From the NCBI GenBank assembly GCA_014381985.1, contig JACNKP010000042.1, positions 37,881 through 101,880 of the forward strand: 64,000 bases of DNA. Reading direction: 5' to 3'. The notes beneath the pieces were generated by a model. It was not told the DNA's origin and ran no database searches. It saw nothing but the letters and a program-made list of their open reading frames with translations. Positions 23,247 through 33,360 of this stretch are shown piece after piece. The first letter of the stretch is position 1; the number at the start of each line of letters is the position of its first letter. Origin of the DNA: SAR92 clade bacterium (GTDB lineage Bacteria > Pseudomonadota > Gammaproteobacteria > Pseudomonadales > Porticoccaceae). A program made the translations under genes and the position numbers.

Positions 23247-24869
23247 TTACAGACGTGCAACACCAAAACTGTTGGGGCGCAATTTTCTGCAACGGCCTTC
23301 ACGTACCGTTTCTAGCAACATCCCCAAGGTTTTACGCATGTTTCGTGGATCAATCATGCCGTCGTCCATCATGTGGCCTGAGGTATAAAAAGCATCAGAT
23401 TGGGAGTCGAAGATGTGCGCCATCATCTTTTCTTGCTCCGCTAGCATCTCCTCGTCTGCATCTACGCCCATAGCGGCCGCTTTGCCACGGGCTACCATAG
23501 ACATGGTCTTAGCAGCCTGCTCACCGCCCATTACGCCCATTTTGGCGTTGGGAAAGGTGTACAGGAAGTCGGGATCATAACCGCGCCCACACATGCCGTA
23601 GTTGCCCGCACCGAAACTAGCGCCGGTCATAAAGGTAATACGCGGCACATCAATGTTGCGCACTGCCTGAATCATTTTCGATCCATGCTTAATCATGCCC
23701 GCTTGCTCAGACTTGGTGCCGACGATATAGCCAGTGGTATTTTGAAAGAACAATGCAGGAATATTGGCCTGGTCTAACAGTTGCAAGAACTGAGTAACCT
23801 TGTTGGCACCCTGAGGATCAATTGGGCCATTGTTACCAATAATACCCACCGCTTGGCCAAAGATTTCTGCCTGAACACACACGGTAGAGACGCCAAAACG
23901 CGGTTTAAAATCTAAGAAGTCAGAGCCATCAACCACTCGGGCGACCAGCTCACGCATGTCATAGGGTGTACGGTAGTCCGTAGGAATGATCCCGGCTAAC
24001 TCATCGGGATCATAGATGGGCTCAAGGAACGATCGCTTGGGTGGCAATGAGCAGTTATCATTCCATTGCAGACGATCGACGACTTCACGGCATATTTGCA
24101 GCCCCTGGCCGTCGTTCTCGGCTAGGTATTCAGCCAAACCCGAGATAGTAGCGTGCATTTCTGCCCCACCCAACTCTTCTTCGGTAGCTATTTCACCGGT
24201 AGCAGCCTTAAGTAGTGGCGGTCCAGCCAAGAAAGCCCGTCCTCTGCCCGTAATGGCAATAACATAGTCACTGAGGCCTGGCATATAAGCACCACCCGCG
24301 GTAGACGAGCCATGCAGTATAGAGATCACCGGAATACCCGCTTTACTGAGCTGTGCGAGGGAGCCAAACAACGCACCCCCGACACTAAACCCCTCTACCG
24401 TGTAGTTCATTAAGTCGCCGCCGGCACTTTCCACAAGATGAACAAAGGGTAGCTTTTGCTCCAGAGAGATTTGCTCGGCTCGACGAATTCTGTAACCGCC
24501 AGCGGTGGTTAAAGAGCCCGCTAATATACCGCTATCGTCGACAACAACCACGCATCGCACGCCGGAAATAAACCCAATTCCAGAGATAACCGTTGATCCA
24601 GGGATCGACTTTTCCTCTTTCTTAGTGTCGACCATGTAACCGGCGATATTGCCTATTTCTAAAAATGGCATACCTGGGTCGAGCAGGCGGGCTAAACGCT
24701 CGCGCGGTGTTAGCTGTCCACGGGCATCAAAACGTGGCTTGCGCTTCTCGGAGATTGCACGGCCCCGGCCATTGAGTTCATTGAGCCTATCGACCAGCTC
24801 TAGCATTTCTTTGCGCTGACGTAAAAAGGTCTCTGAGCTGGTGTTTATTTTTGAGGCAAATACTGCCAT
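23247..24869 (-). CDS. Acyl-CoA carboxylase beta subunit (carboxyltransferase), AtuC/MccB type
   Basis: RERLARLLDPG..FLEIG; GGAYMPGLSDY; IGNNGPIDPQGANKVTQFLQLLDQ; FGAGNYGMCGRGYDP. Confidence 0.93.
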   Translation of the reverse strand: MAVFASKINTSSETFLRQRKEMLELVDRLNELNGRGRAISEKRKPRFDARGQLTPRERLARLLDPGMPFLEIGNIAGYMVDTKKEEKSIPGSTVISGIGFISGVRCVVVVDDSGILAGSLTTAGGYRIRRAEQISLEQKLPFVHLVESAGGDLMNYTVEGFSVGGALFGSLAQLSKAGIPVISILHGSSTAGGAYMPGLSDYVIAITGRGRAFLAGPPLLKAATGEIATEEELGGAEMHATISGLAEYLAENDGQGLQICREVVDRLQWNDNCSLPPKRSFLEPIYDPDELAGIIPTDYRTPYDMRELVARVVDGSDFLDFKPRFGVSTVCVQAEIFGQAVGIIGNNGPIDPQGANKVTQFLQLLDQANIPALFFQNTTGYIVGTKSEQAGMIKHGSKMIQAVRNIDVPRITFMTGASFGAGNYGMCGRGYDPDFLYTFPNAKMGVMGGEQAAKTMSMVARGKAAAMGVDADEEMLAEQEKMMAHIFDSQSDAFYTSGHMMDDGMIDPRNMRKTLGMLLETVREGRCRKLRPNSFGVARL

Positions 24870-24903
24870 ATGGCCGTCTCCATCTATCTTTTAAGATAAT
24901 TTT

Positions 24904-26724
24904 TTAGGCGTTAACTTCAGTGGCAATAGCCGCACTGACCGGAATTGAAGCATCCAACATTAATTGACCGAAACCCTTGCCTTGAGCGTCGTTGCGTATA
25001 CTCGCCATACCCCCGCCTCCCAAGACATCATGGATTAAAAAGTTAATCGCGTTGGTACCTGGCATCAGGTAGCGCTCGACGTAGCAAAGACTTTGTTGCG
25101 TGGCACCTTCAGGTAAAAAGTGTGCAAAGCGCTCTGCCACAGCCTGCTCGCTCAAGGCCGTATAAATGTAAGGAAGATAGCGAGGCTGGCGAGCAATGAT
25201 GCCCACATTGGCCTTATTTCCTTTGTCACCGCTACGAGCCAGCGCCAGCTTAATCAGGGGCACATTCACGGCATTGCTGTCCAGGGGCGCGCTGGGCGCC
25301 TGTGGTCGCTCGATGAGATCTCGATTTAGCGGTGCGCCCTGACTATCTGGGCAATCAATGTAGGTGCCATCAAGCTCGACTTGAATCCGCAAGTTTCCTT
25401 TGGGCAGAGCAAAAGAAAATAACCTCACCACTGGCGATGGCTTAGGTCGCGCACCAGCGAAGCCAGACAACCCGGGCGGTGTCGCCAGCCCAAGGCCCAC
25501 ACACTCTTTTAACAGTATGCCGATGCCCGCAGGATCTGCGTGTTTTACGGCAATCTTCATGGACAGCTCTCGACAATTAGCCACAGCCGCATTTGCCCCG
25601 TACTGACTTTCAGCGCCAATTAACTCAACGCTAGTTTCACTGTAATCCGCTAAACCATGCAATTTTAAGGTTCTACGTGATGCTGCAAAAATAGCAGCGG
25701 CCAGTTTATTGGCCTTTTTATCTGCATCTACGCCATAAAAAGTCATACTTGTACCACCACGAAACTGATCAGCGTAGGTGCTACAAACTTTATAGGTATC
25801 AGGTGCGGGCAAGCCAGTAGCGCCTTTTACTTCAACAAGGTTCTCGCCGATCTCCGTCAATGTCACATTAGAGAAGTCACAAACAACATCTGGCAAAATA
25901 TAGGCTTGGGGATCACCAATTTCATAAACCATCTGCTCAGCGATGGTACCCACCGAGATAAGACCACCTGTCCCCTCAGGCTTAGAGCAGGTAAAGCTGC
26001 CGTCGGCTTTAATTGTTGTAATAGGATAACCAATATTTTCAAGATTGTTAGAAAGCTCCCAATCAGTAAAGTTGCCACCAGTAGCCTGTGGCCCGCACTC
26101 TAAAATATGTCCGGCAAGAGAGCCCATGGCCAGCTGATCAAGATCATCACGACCCCAACCAAAGGCATCGATGCAGGCGCCTAGGGTTACTGCGCTATCG
26201 ACACAACGACCGGTAACAACAATATCGGCCCCTTCTTGCAGCGCTCTAGCCACCGGAAAAGCACCTAGGTAAGCATTTATGCTGGCAACTTTTTCTACAT
26301 CAGGGAAATCCTCACCCGAGAACATTTCTTTATAGCCTTGAGCAGCTATTTCATTACGCTGACTAATCATGTCATCACCCAGCACGCAGGCGACTTTGAG
26401 GTTCAGGCCCAACTCGGCAATGACTACACGCAATGCATTGGCACAGGCCTGAGGGTTAACGCCGCCGGCATTTGACACAATGCGCACCCCCTGACGAGCA
26501 ATTTCTTTGAGATTGGGTTTCATCGCAGCACTGACAAAATCTAAGGCATAGCCAGTGTCTGGATTTTTAGCCCGGGCGCGCGCCATAATAGACATTGTGA
26601 TTTCGGCAAGGTAGTCATAGACGATAAAATCTACGTTTTCATCTTTTAGCAACTGCGGAGTCGCTCTCGCAGCATCACCCCAAAAGCCACTAGCGCCTGC
26701 AATACGAATCATTTTATCACTCAT
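24904..26724 (-). CDS. AtuA-family protein (acyclic terpene utilisation AtuA, formerly DUF1446, with C-terminal AtuA-like domain)
   Basis: MIRIAGASGFWGDAARATPQLL...VSNAGGVNPQACANALR...; C-terminal LARSGDKGNKANVGIIAR typical of AtuA-like proteins. Confidence 0.88.
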   Translation of the reverse strand: MSDKMIRIAGASGFWGDAARATPQLLKDENVDFIVYDYLAEITMSIMARARAKNPDTGYALDFVSAAMKPNLKEIARQGVRIVSNAGGVNPQACANALRVVIAELGLNLKVACVLGDDMISQRNEIAAQGYKEMFSGEDFPDVEKVASINAYLGAFPVARALQEGADIVVTGRCVDSAVTLGACIDAFGWGRDDLDQLAMGSLAGHILECGPQATGGNFTDWELSNNLENIGYPITTIKADGSFTCSKPEGTGGLISVGTIAEQMVYEIGDPQAYILPDVVCDFSNVTLTEIGENLVEVKGATGLPAPDTYKVCSTYADQFRGGTSMTFYGVDADKKANKLAAAIFAASRRTLKLHGLADYSETSVELIGAESQYGANAAVANCRELSMKIAVKHADPAGIGILLKECVGLGLATPPGLSGFAGARPKPSPVVRLFSFALPKGNLRIQVELDGTYIDCPDSQGAPLNRDLIERPQAPSAPLDSNAVNVPLIKLALARSGDKGNKANVGIIARQPRYLPYIYTALSEQAVAERFAHFLPEGATQQSLCYVERYLMPGTNAINFLIHDVLGGGGMASIRNDAQGKGFGQLMLDASIPVSAAIATEVNA

Positions 26725-26839
26725 TTTGGTTGCTCCTCGAAATACCTCAAACCATACTTATAACCCTATGAATAGTACGTTGCTATGATTATTTAATCTT
26801 TGGATTGTATGCCATCAACATAAGAGCTTATGCCAATTT

Positions 26840-28156
26840 CTATTTAACCAAACCCGGTGTTAATGGCTTTAACTTGGCTCTTTCCAGATAGATCGAGGCC
26901 ATAATGAAGCTCAAGGGCGCCGCCCAGGAAATAACATCAGCCGTTAATAAGGCCTTAGTTAGCGGTTCAAAAATTGAATTGGCGGAAAAGACATCACTGA
27001 GAACACCCGTCATCATCGCACCTATACCAAGCCCCAGAAGATTGCAGGCGACCAGTAGTAAGCCGGTCATAACGCCTCGCAATCGCGCAGGAGTAAGATC
27101 TTGTACCGTTGAAAATGCCGGGCCATAAAACGAGCTTACGCTGAACATACCCGCCGCCATACCAATGTAGAACAACGAAGATGAGGGCGAAACAAAGCGA
27201 AAAGAAATGAGCAATGGGGTTATGCAGAGCATTAGGTATGCAAGGAACCTAACTCTTCCTCCCTTATAGCGGGCCTGATACCAATCACTGAGTATGCCGC
27301 CTAAAAAAGTACCCGCGGTACCAAATATAATGTAGATGAGTCCGTAGGTCGCACTGATTTCACCAATGCCGAAACCTCTTTCACGTTCAAGCCAAACAAT
27401 GGCAAACTGGCCAGCACCCAGTGGAATATGTAAAAACACCGCACCAATCATGGTCCAGGCTAAGGCCGGTGTCGATTTAACCACCGTGAACACTTCAGAC
27501 ACAACGTGACGCCAATTGCCCGTCATCAAATCTGCTTGGCCGTCTCCTTCAGCTGTTACAGCCTGCTCTTCCATAGCACCACGTTTTGGCTCTTTCAAAA
27601 ATAGTAGACCGATTGCCAACACTATCCCTGTAGCACCCAATACAAAAAAGCAATTGCGCCAGCCAATCATCGGACCAAGAATTCCGGCAACAATAAAGCT
27701 ACCCCCAGCGCCCAAAGGTACACCAAGATAGTAAATGCCCGTGGCAGTCCCCCGCTTGGCCTTAGGAAACAGATCGGCAATCATTGAGATAGCAGAGGGT
27801 GCCATCACCGATTCGCCAACACCGATAAATAGGCGAGCCATGCCGATATGCAAAAAGTTTTTCGCCATACCTGACAAGGCGGTTAGGACGCTCCACAGCA
27901 CAAGGCCCGCGGCAATAAGCTTTGGACGATGCACTCGGTCAGCCAGCGCACCCATAAACAGGCCCATAATGGAGTAAAAGAACACAAAAACCGGGCCTGT
28001 CAGTAATCCAAACTGCGAGTCACTCAAGTTAAGATCGCTGATAATAGACGTGCCAAAACTGACAATTAAGGTCCGATCGACCATATTTAGGATATTGAGG
28101 ATTAATAAAAATACCAATATTCCCGTGGCACCCTTTGCTGACTTGGTCTTTTCCAT
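26840..28156 (-). CDS. MFS transporter (spinster-like)
   Basis: 12-TM pattern; NILNMVDRTL, ADRVHRPKLI, MIADLFPKAKRGTATGIYYLGVPLG. Confidence 0.88.
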   Translation of the reverse strand: MEKTKSAKGATGILVFLLILNILNMVDRTLIVSFGTSIISDLNLSDSQFGLLTGPVFVFFYSIMGLFMGALADRVHRPKLIAAGLVLWSVLTALSGMAKNFLHIGMARLFIGVGESVMAPSAISMIADLFPKAKRGTATGIYYLGVPLGAGGSFIVAGILGPMIGWRNCFFVLGATGIVLAIGLLFLKEPKRGAMEEQAVTAEGDGQADLMTGNWRHVVSEVFTVVKSTPALAWTMIGAVFLHIPLGAGQFAIVWLERERGFGIGEISATYGLIYIIFGTAGTFLGGILSDWYQARYKGGRVRFLAYLMLCITPLLISFRFVSPSSSLFYIGMAAGMFSVSSFYGPAFSTVQDLTPARLRGVMTGLLLVACNLLGLGIGAMMTGVLSDVFSANSIFEPLTKALLTADVISWAAPLSFIMASIYLERAKLKPLTPGLVK

Positions 28157-28183
28157 CCGGTGAATCCCTGTTTTATTATTTTT

Positions 28184-29260
28184 TTATAAGGTAGATTTAG
28201 CGATCAATGTTCGACAGTAGTTACCTAGCTGAGTGGTAGCTTGACCATAGTCAGCAAAGCGCTGATCTTGAGTCTGCTTGTTCACATATCGAAAGTATAG
28301 CTGCTGTAAAATACCAACCAAACGCCAGTAACCATAGACTTCATAGAAGTCCCATTTGGACACGTCAAAGCCCGTTTTTTCACCGTAATACGCAATCACA
28401 TCTTCGCGACGCATCATGCCAGGTGCGTCTGAGGGTTGTTTTAAAATGCCCTGTAACGATGGAGGGTCATCACTATGGACCCAATAGGCCAGAGCATTAG
28501 ACAAGTCCATTAGTGGGTCGCCAAGCGCCGCCATTTCCCAATCTAGCACCGCAACCACATTGAAGGGATCTTTGGGATCGAGCATGACGTTGTCAATCCG
28601 GTAATCACCGTGAATAAGCGCGGAGGGTGACGTGCTGGAGGCTTGATCAGGAATATTAGCCGCAAGCCACTCACGAACATCCTCGAACCCAGGTACGTCT
28701 GGGGTTTGAGCATTAGCGAAACGTTTATTCCATCCTTTTATCTGGCGCTCAGCATAGCCTTGAGGCTTGCCAAACTCACCGAGCCCCGCCGCTTTATAGT
28801 CAACGGTATGCAGTTCAATCAATTTATCAAACACTATTTTACTAAAGCGATTGCGGTCGCTGTTAGTGAAATCCCAATCAGCGGGGATTTTATCCTTAAC
28901 CAGCACCCCTTCGATCTTTTCCATCAGATAGAACTCAGATCCCAACATTGACTCATCGTCTGTGTAAAAAATCGTTTTGGGGACGGCTGGGTATTCTTTT
29001 TGTAACGCACTAATGACCCGATATTCACGAATCATTGAATGCGCGCTGGCCGCTTTGGCACCTAACGGTGGGCGACGCAATACCAACTCACGATTATCAT
29101 AACCAATGAGGTACGTTAAATTAGAGGCGCCCGAGGGAAACTGTTTGATATGAGGCGAGCCCTTTAAGCCAGTAATGACTCGTTTAAGCACATCATCAAG
29201 CCGTTTGGGATCGAGCTCCTCACCAATGCGCACATCGATAGTTGGGTTAGACGATATCAT
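28184..29260 (-). CDS. APH-like phosphotransferase family protein (ACAD10-type kinase fold)
   Basis: LIHGDYRIDNVMLDP...VAVLDWEMAALGDPLMDL. Confidence 0.92.
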   Translation of the reverse strand: MISSNPTIDVRIGEELDPKRLDDVLKRVITGLKGSPHIKQFPSGASNLTYLIGYDNRELVLRRPPLGAKAASAHSMIREYRVISALQKEYPAVPKTIFYTDDESMLGSEFYLMEKIEGVLVKDKIPADWDFTNSDRNRFSKIVFDKLIELHTVDYKAAGLGEFGKPQGYAERQIKGWNKRFANAQTPDVPGFEDVREWLAANIPDQASSTSPSALIHGDYRIDNVMLDPKDPFNVVAVLDWEMAALGDPLMDLSNALAYWVHSDDPPSLQGILKQPSDAPGMMRREDVIAYYGEKTGFDVSKWDFYEVYGYWRLVGILQQLYFRYVNKQTQDQRFADYGQATTQLGNYCRTLIAKSTL

Positions 29261-29586
29261 TAGTTAAATCCAAATATTAGTGGGCTTTGGCGCAGCAAAG
29301 CAACCTCAAACTCAGGCACAACATTAGTTTGAAGTGATGACCTGTCGATCAACTACGTCAAATAATGTGTGCGTTATATCTTAACCTAAACATCCCTTCT
29401 AAATAGCTTTATAAATTGCAAATATTGTCACTATCGCGACAGCTGATAGAGTCTTATTTCTGGTAGTCTCGAATAACACCTTGAGTATTGATTTTGTTGG
29501 CTGAGGTTCTTAAAGTGTGTATTGTACCGATCAGTACCCCGCTTATTAGCGGAGCACTATAAATATTTATAAAAAGGAGCGTTAGT

Positions 29587-29886
29587 ATGTCACTTGAACT
29601 AGTAACAGCAGGATTGCAAGAAAAAGTAGGTGAAGATTGCGGATTAGGCGCGACCTTAAAGTTTGATTTCGGTGATGACGGCCTGATTGTTTTGGATGCC
29701 ACTCAGGTACCAAACACCATCAGCAATAAAGATGCCGATACACAATGTACCATGGTGATTAGTATCGAAAATTTTATGGAAATGGCTGAAGGTAATCTAG
29801 ATGGTACTGCTGCTTTCATGTCTGGAAAGCTAAAGATTCAAGGTGATATGAGCATTGCCATGAAACTGGCTCCGATTCTAGCTTAA
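29587..29886 (+). CDS. Stand-alone SCP2 sterol-carrier domain protein
   Basis: MVISIENFMEMAEGNLDGTAAFMSGKLKIQGDMSIAMKLAPIL. Confidence 0.92.
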   Translation: MSLELVTAGLQEKVGEDCGLGATLKFDFGDDGLIVLDATQVPNTISNKDADTQCTMVISIENFMEMAEGNLDGTAAFMSGKLKIQGDMSIAMKLAPILA

Positions 29887-29911
29887 GCCGAATCTAACAA
29901 ACTGACACTGA

Positions 29912-29950
29912 AAATGCCCCGCGACTCAAGTAACGGGGCATTTTTTATTT
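29912..29950 (+). terminator. Rho-independent terminator after SCP2 gene
   Basis: AAATGCCCCG-loop-CGGGGCATTT then TTTATTTT. Confidence 0.9.
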
Positions 29951-30006
29951 TCACGTGACTGAAATACTCATGTGCTTTGAAATAAGGCCCAGCATCATTT
30001 TAAAAT

Positions 30007-31179
30007 TTAAAGCCCAAACTGACGCGCAGCTAAATCACGCATAATTTCTTCGGAACCGCCGCCAATGGCATTGACCCGAACCTCACGATAAGTTCGCTCA
30101 ACTCTACTGCCGCGCATGTATCCCATGCCTCCAAGAATTTGCATCGCTTCACGGGCACAAAACTCCATAGTCTGGCTGCATTGAACTTTTAGCAAGGCAA
30201 TATCGCCCGCGTTTCCACGGCCTTCCTGTACCTCCTGGCAAACTAATTGCAGATACGCCTGAGTCGCATTAATGCGCATTTTCATGTCGGCAATTTTATG
30301 CCGAATCACCTGATGGTCTGCCAGACGCTGGCCAAAGGTCTTACGTTCTCGAGCCCAAGCTACGGCATCTTCTAAGCAAACCCGAGAGAAACCTTCCATC
30401 GCCGCCGACATTGCCAAGCGTTCAGCATTAAAGTTGTTCATAATGACGCTAAAACCCTTGTTTTCTTGGCCTATCAAGTTGCCTGCGGGAACACGCGCAT
30501 TATCAAAATAAATGGTTGCTGTATCTGAGCACCACCATCCCTGCTTTTTGTCTAACGCCGTGCGAGAGACGCCCTCAGTGTCCGCCGGAATCAATAACGT
30601 AGAAACACCACTAGCACCTTCACCACCGGTACGAACTGCTGTAGTAAACCAATTGGCGTTCATGCCACCGGTAATATAGGTCTTGGAGCCATTGACCACA
30701 TAATGGTCACCGTCTAGTCGCGCGGTCGTTGTTATATGGGCAACATCTGACCCTGCCCCTGGCTCTGTAATGGCCAATGAAATACGTTTAGTTCCTGCCA
30801 ATACCGGCGGCGCAACCATTTGCTTCACTTCGTCGCTACCAAAATTGATCACCGGCGGCAGTCCAATACCATGCACCATTAAGGTTGCACCAACACCACC
30901 TACAGCAATACGGGCCATTTCCTCATTGAGGATAATGCCGTACCAGAGATCAATGCCCTCTGACACTCCACCGAATTCTTCCGGGTAGCCCAACCCCAAA
31001 ATACCCACCGCAGCAGATTTAGGCCAAAGTTCATCTGGAATATGGCCATCTTCGTCCCATTGCGCAGCAAACGGAATAACTTCACGATCAAAGAAACGTC
31101 GCAATTGTGCTCGCCATTCATGGTGCTCGGGCTTCAAACATTTATTGGGTAATCGTGCGCTATCAAAATCCAAGGACAT
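30007..31179 (-). CDS. Acyl-CoA dehydrogenase
   Basis: ITEPGAGSDVAHITTTAR; RKTFGQRLADHQVIRHKIADM; QILGGMGYMRGSRVERTYREVR. Confidence 0.95.
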   Translation of the reverse strand: MSLDFDSARLPNKCLKPEHHEWRAQLRRFFDREVIPFAAQWDEDGHIPDELWPKSAAVGILGLGYPEEFGGVSEGIDLWYGIILNEEMARIAVGGVGATLMVHGIGLPPVINFGSDEVKQMVAPPVLAGTKRISLAITEPGAGSDVAHITTTARLDGDHYVVNGSKTYITGGMNANWFTTAVRTGGEGASGVSTLLIPADTEGVSRTALDKKQGWWCSDTATIYFDNARVPAGNLIGQENKGFSVIMNNFNAERLAMSAAMEGFSRVCLEDAVAWARERKTFGQRLADHQVIRHKIADMKMRINATQAYLQLVCQEVQEGRGNAGDIALLKVQCSQTMEFCAREAMQILGGMGYMRGSRVERTYREVRVNAIGGGSEEIMRDLAARQFGL

Positions 31180-31297
31180 AATATTTTCCGATTCGGTGAC
31201 AAATAGATAATTTTGAATAAATAATATTAGACAGGCAAGAGCTCCTCAGCAAGGGCATCAGTGCCATTTTGTTGGGAATAAACGCCAATAGCATCGA

Positions 31298-32326
31298 CTA
31301 TTTTTGCCGGTAATCCCGCGGTGAAACCCCATGCCAACTCTTAAATGCACTAGAAAAAGAGCCCTGATCGGCATAGCCAAGTAGAAAAGCGATTTCGGTA
31401 ATTCCTAGACGGTCATCAGCCAGATAACGCAGAGCCACTCGAGAGCGAACTTCCTGTAATACATTTAAAAAGTTAGTCCCTCTCTCTGAGAGTCGTCGCT
31501 GCAATGTTCGACGAGATATATGCATGCTGGCGGCAAGTTTAGCTATGGTTACCTCGCCTTCCGGCAAATACCGGACAATTGACTGCTTTAGAGTAAAAAG
31601 TAATTGATCAGAAGGATCCTCCTCTTCAAAAAAATCTCGAAAGGGGTGGCTGTGGTCAGGTCCCTCGTGATAATCCTGCTGCAACATAGGATATTTCAGC
31701 GCCTCACGCTGGAAAAACAAGCTACTGAAAGGTTTATCAAAACTAAGGTTTCGACCAAAAGTATCCTCCAATTTGGAAATATTTTGAGGCTTCGCATAAG
31801 AAAAGTTTGCTTTCATGACTCGCACAGGCTTCACACAAAGAGAATTAAAAATACCTGCAGAGGCGGCCAACATCTCATCACTGACAAATCGTTTCCGGCC
31901 TGTTTCCGGCATCAGTGGCTCCCAACGAAGCTCCACTAGGTCACCCTCTCGATGAATCGTGACACAGCCTATGTCTCCACGGAGTTTCACATTACTAGGC
32001 ATTAAATTGAGGTAGTCTCTAAATGACTTACACACCGTGGCCAGATAAAGCTGTAAATTAAGCCCCTTGAGGAAGGTAACTCTACCGACTGTTAAACCGA
32101 GATCAGGATCATCAGCCGCAGAAGCAGTCGCTTGATAGAGCCTGAAGTAGGCATTCACAGGAAAACGTCGATCAGGGATATTTAACTCGCTCCCATCAAT
32201 ACCCGCCTCTTTCATTAGCAACTGCTTACTCAACCCTAACTGCTCTGCTACTTGTAAAATGGCATTCAGAGGCGCCGCATACACGGTCCATGAGGGATCA
32301 ACAGATTGCCCGATAAAGTCATTCAT
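31298..32326 (-). CDS. AraC-family transcriptional regulator (OruR/ArgR-like)
   Basis: C-terminal double HTH: ISRRTLQRRLSERGTNF...GITEIAFLLGYADQGSFSSAFKSWHGVSPRDYR. Confidence 0.92.
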   Translation of the reverse strand: MNDFIGQSVDPSWTVYAAPLNAILQVAEQLGLSKQLLMKEAGIDGSELNIPDRRFPVNAYFRLYQATASAADDPDLGLTVGRVTFLKGLNLQLYLATVCKSFRDYLNLMPSNVKLRGDIGCVTIHREGDLVELRWEPLMPETGRKRFVSDEMLAASAGIFNSLCVKPVRVMKANFSYAKPQNISKLEDTFGRNLSFDKPFSSLFFQREALKYPMLQQDYHEGPDHSHPFRDFFEEEDPSDQLLFTLKQSIVRYLPEGEVTIAKLAASMHISRRTLQRRLSERGTNFLNVLQEVRSRVALRYLADDRLGITEIAFLLGYADQGSFSSAFKSWHGVSPRDYRQK

Positions 32327-32550
32327 TAGTGTTTAGTGGCGAGTTTTTCGTGTTATAAAAGTACGACTAGTCTAACACTGTGGTGAAAACCCATACAACG
32401 GATGTATTTTAATAATTTCTACTTTTCGTCAATTAGGTCTAACCATAATGTTCACCCAACAACATATCAATGACCTCTGAGTATGACTCAGAAAAATGAC
32501 ACTAAAAAATGAGAGCACCACCTCCATTAAGAGCGTGACATAAGACAATA

Positions 32551-32570
32551 TACTGTATATATTAACAGTA
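32551..32570. promoter_or_regulatory. LexA (SOS) box upstream of imuA
   Basis: TACTGTATATATTAACAGTA versus gammaproteobacterial consensus TACTGTATATATATACAGTA; about 50 bp before the imuA ATG. Confidence 0.9.
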
Positions 32571-32619
32571 CTTTTAATTAACTTTGATCTATGAAATAAA
32601 TTGATAGAACGCCAACAAG

Positions 32620-33357
32620 ATGCCTAATAAATCGTCATTAAAAAATCTACTTTCACGGCAAGATACTTGGCGAGGACGCAATCGATCCCTGCGTAAAAAA
32701 ATCATAACAACAGGTAATAATAGTTTAGATAGACTGTTACTTGGTGGCTGGCCGGTGTCCGCCCTCACTGAGCTGGTCTCTCAGCAAGATGGGATAGGTG
32801 AATTAAGTATATTGTTGCCAACACTCAAACACTATGCCGGTGAAGGTAAATTATGTGTGTGGCTAGACCCGCCCTATCAACCCTACGCACCAGCCTTAGT
32901 AAATGCCGAAGTCCCTCTAGATAAGCTGTTAGTTGTACGCAGTAAAGACAGCAGAGAATGGTTGTGGGCAGCGGAACAGTCTATCCGAGGCAATGCACTA
33001 CTCTTCGCCTGGACTAATCGAGCACAGCCGCGCTATTCTGCACTTCGAAAATTACAATTAGCCGCTACGGAAAATTTATCTCCTGTTTTTTTGTTTACTC
33101 CACTCGCAGCACTTAAGGCTCACTCTCCTGCGCTATTACGCATAGAACTTGAAAGCCTGAAGCCTAATATTTTGACCGTTACTATGCATAAACTGAGAGG
33201 GAGAGTGCCTGGTGCCAAAATACAAATTTCTCTTGGCGATGTAATCACAGAGCGCATATTTCTCGACAAACTGCCGGTTAATATTAATTACCCACCAGGA
33301 GAGGAATCAGATTATCCATTCCCGCTTAAACACAAAGTACAGCTGCTAAATACGTAA
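32620..33357 (+). CDS. imuA: Translesion synthesis-associated protein ImuA (SulA/RecA-like)
   Basis: TGNNSLDRLLLGGWPVSALTEL...GELSILLPTL; directly followed by an ImuB-type Y-family polymerase. Confidence 0.88.
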   Translation: MPNKSSLKNLLSRQDTWRGRNRSLRKKIITTGNNSLDRLLLGGWPVSALTELVSQQDGIGELSILLPTLKHYAGEGKLCVWLDPPYQPYAPALVNAEVPLDKLLVVRSKDSREWLWAAEQSIRGNALLFAWTNRAQPRYSALRKLQLAATENLSPVFLFTPLAALKAHSPALLRIELESLKPNILTVTMHKLRGRVPGAKIQISLGDVITERIFLDKLPVNINYPPGEESDYPFPLKHKVQLLNT

Positions 33358-33360
33358 GCT

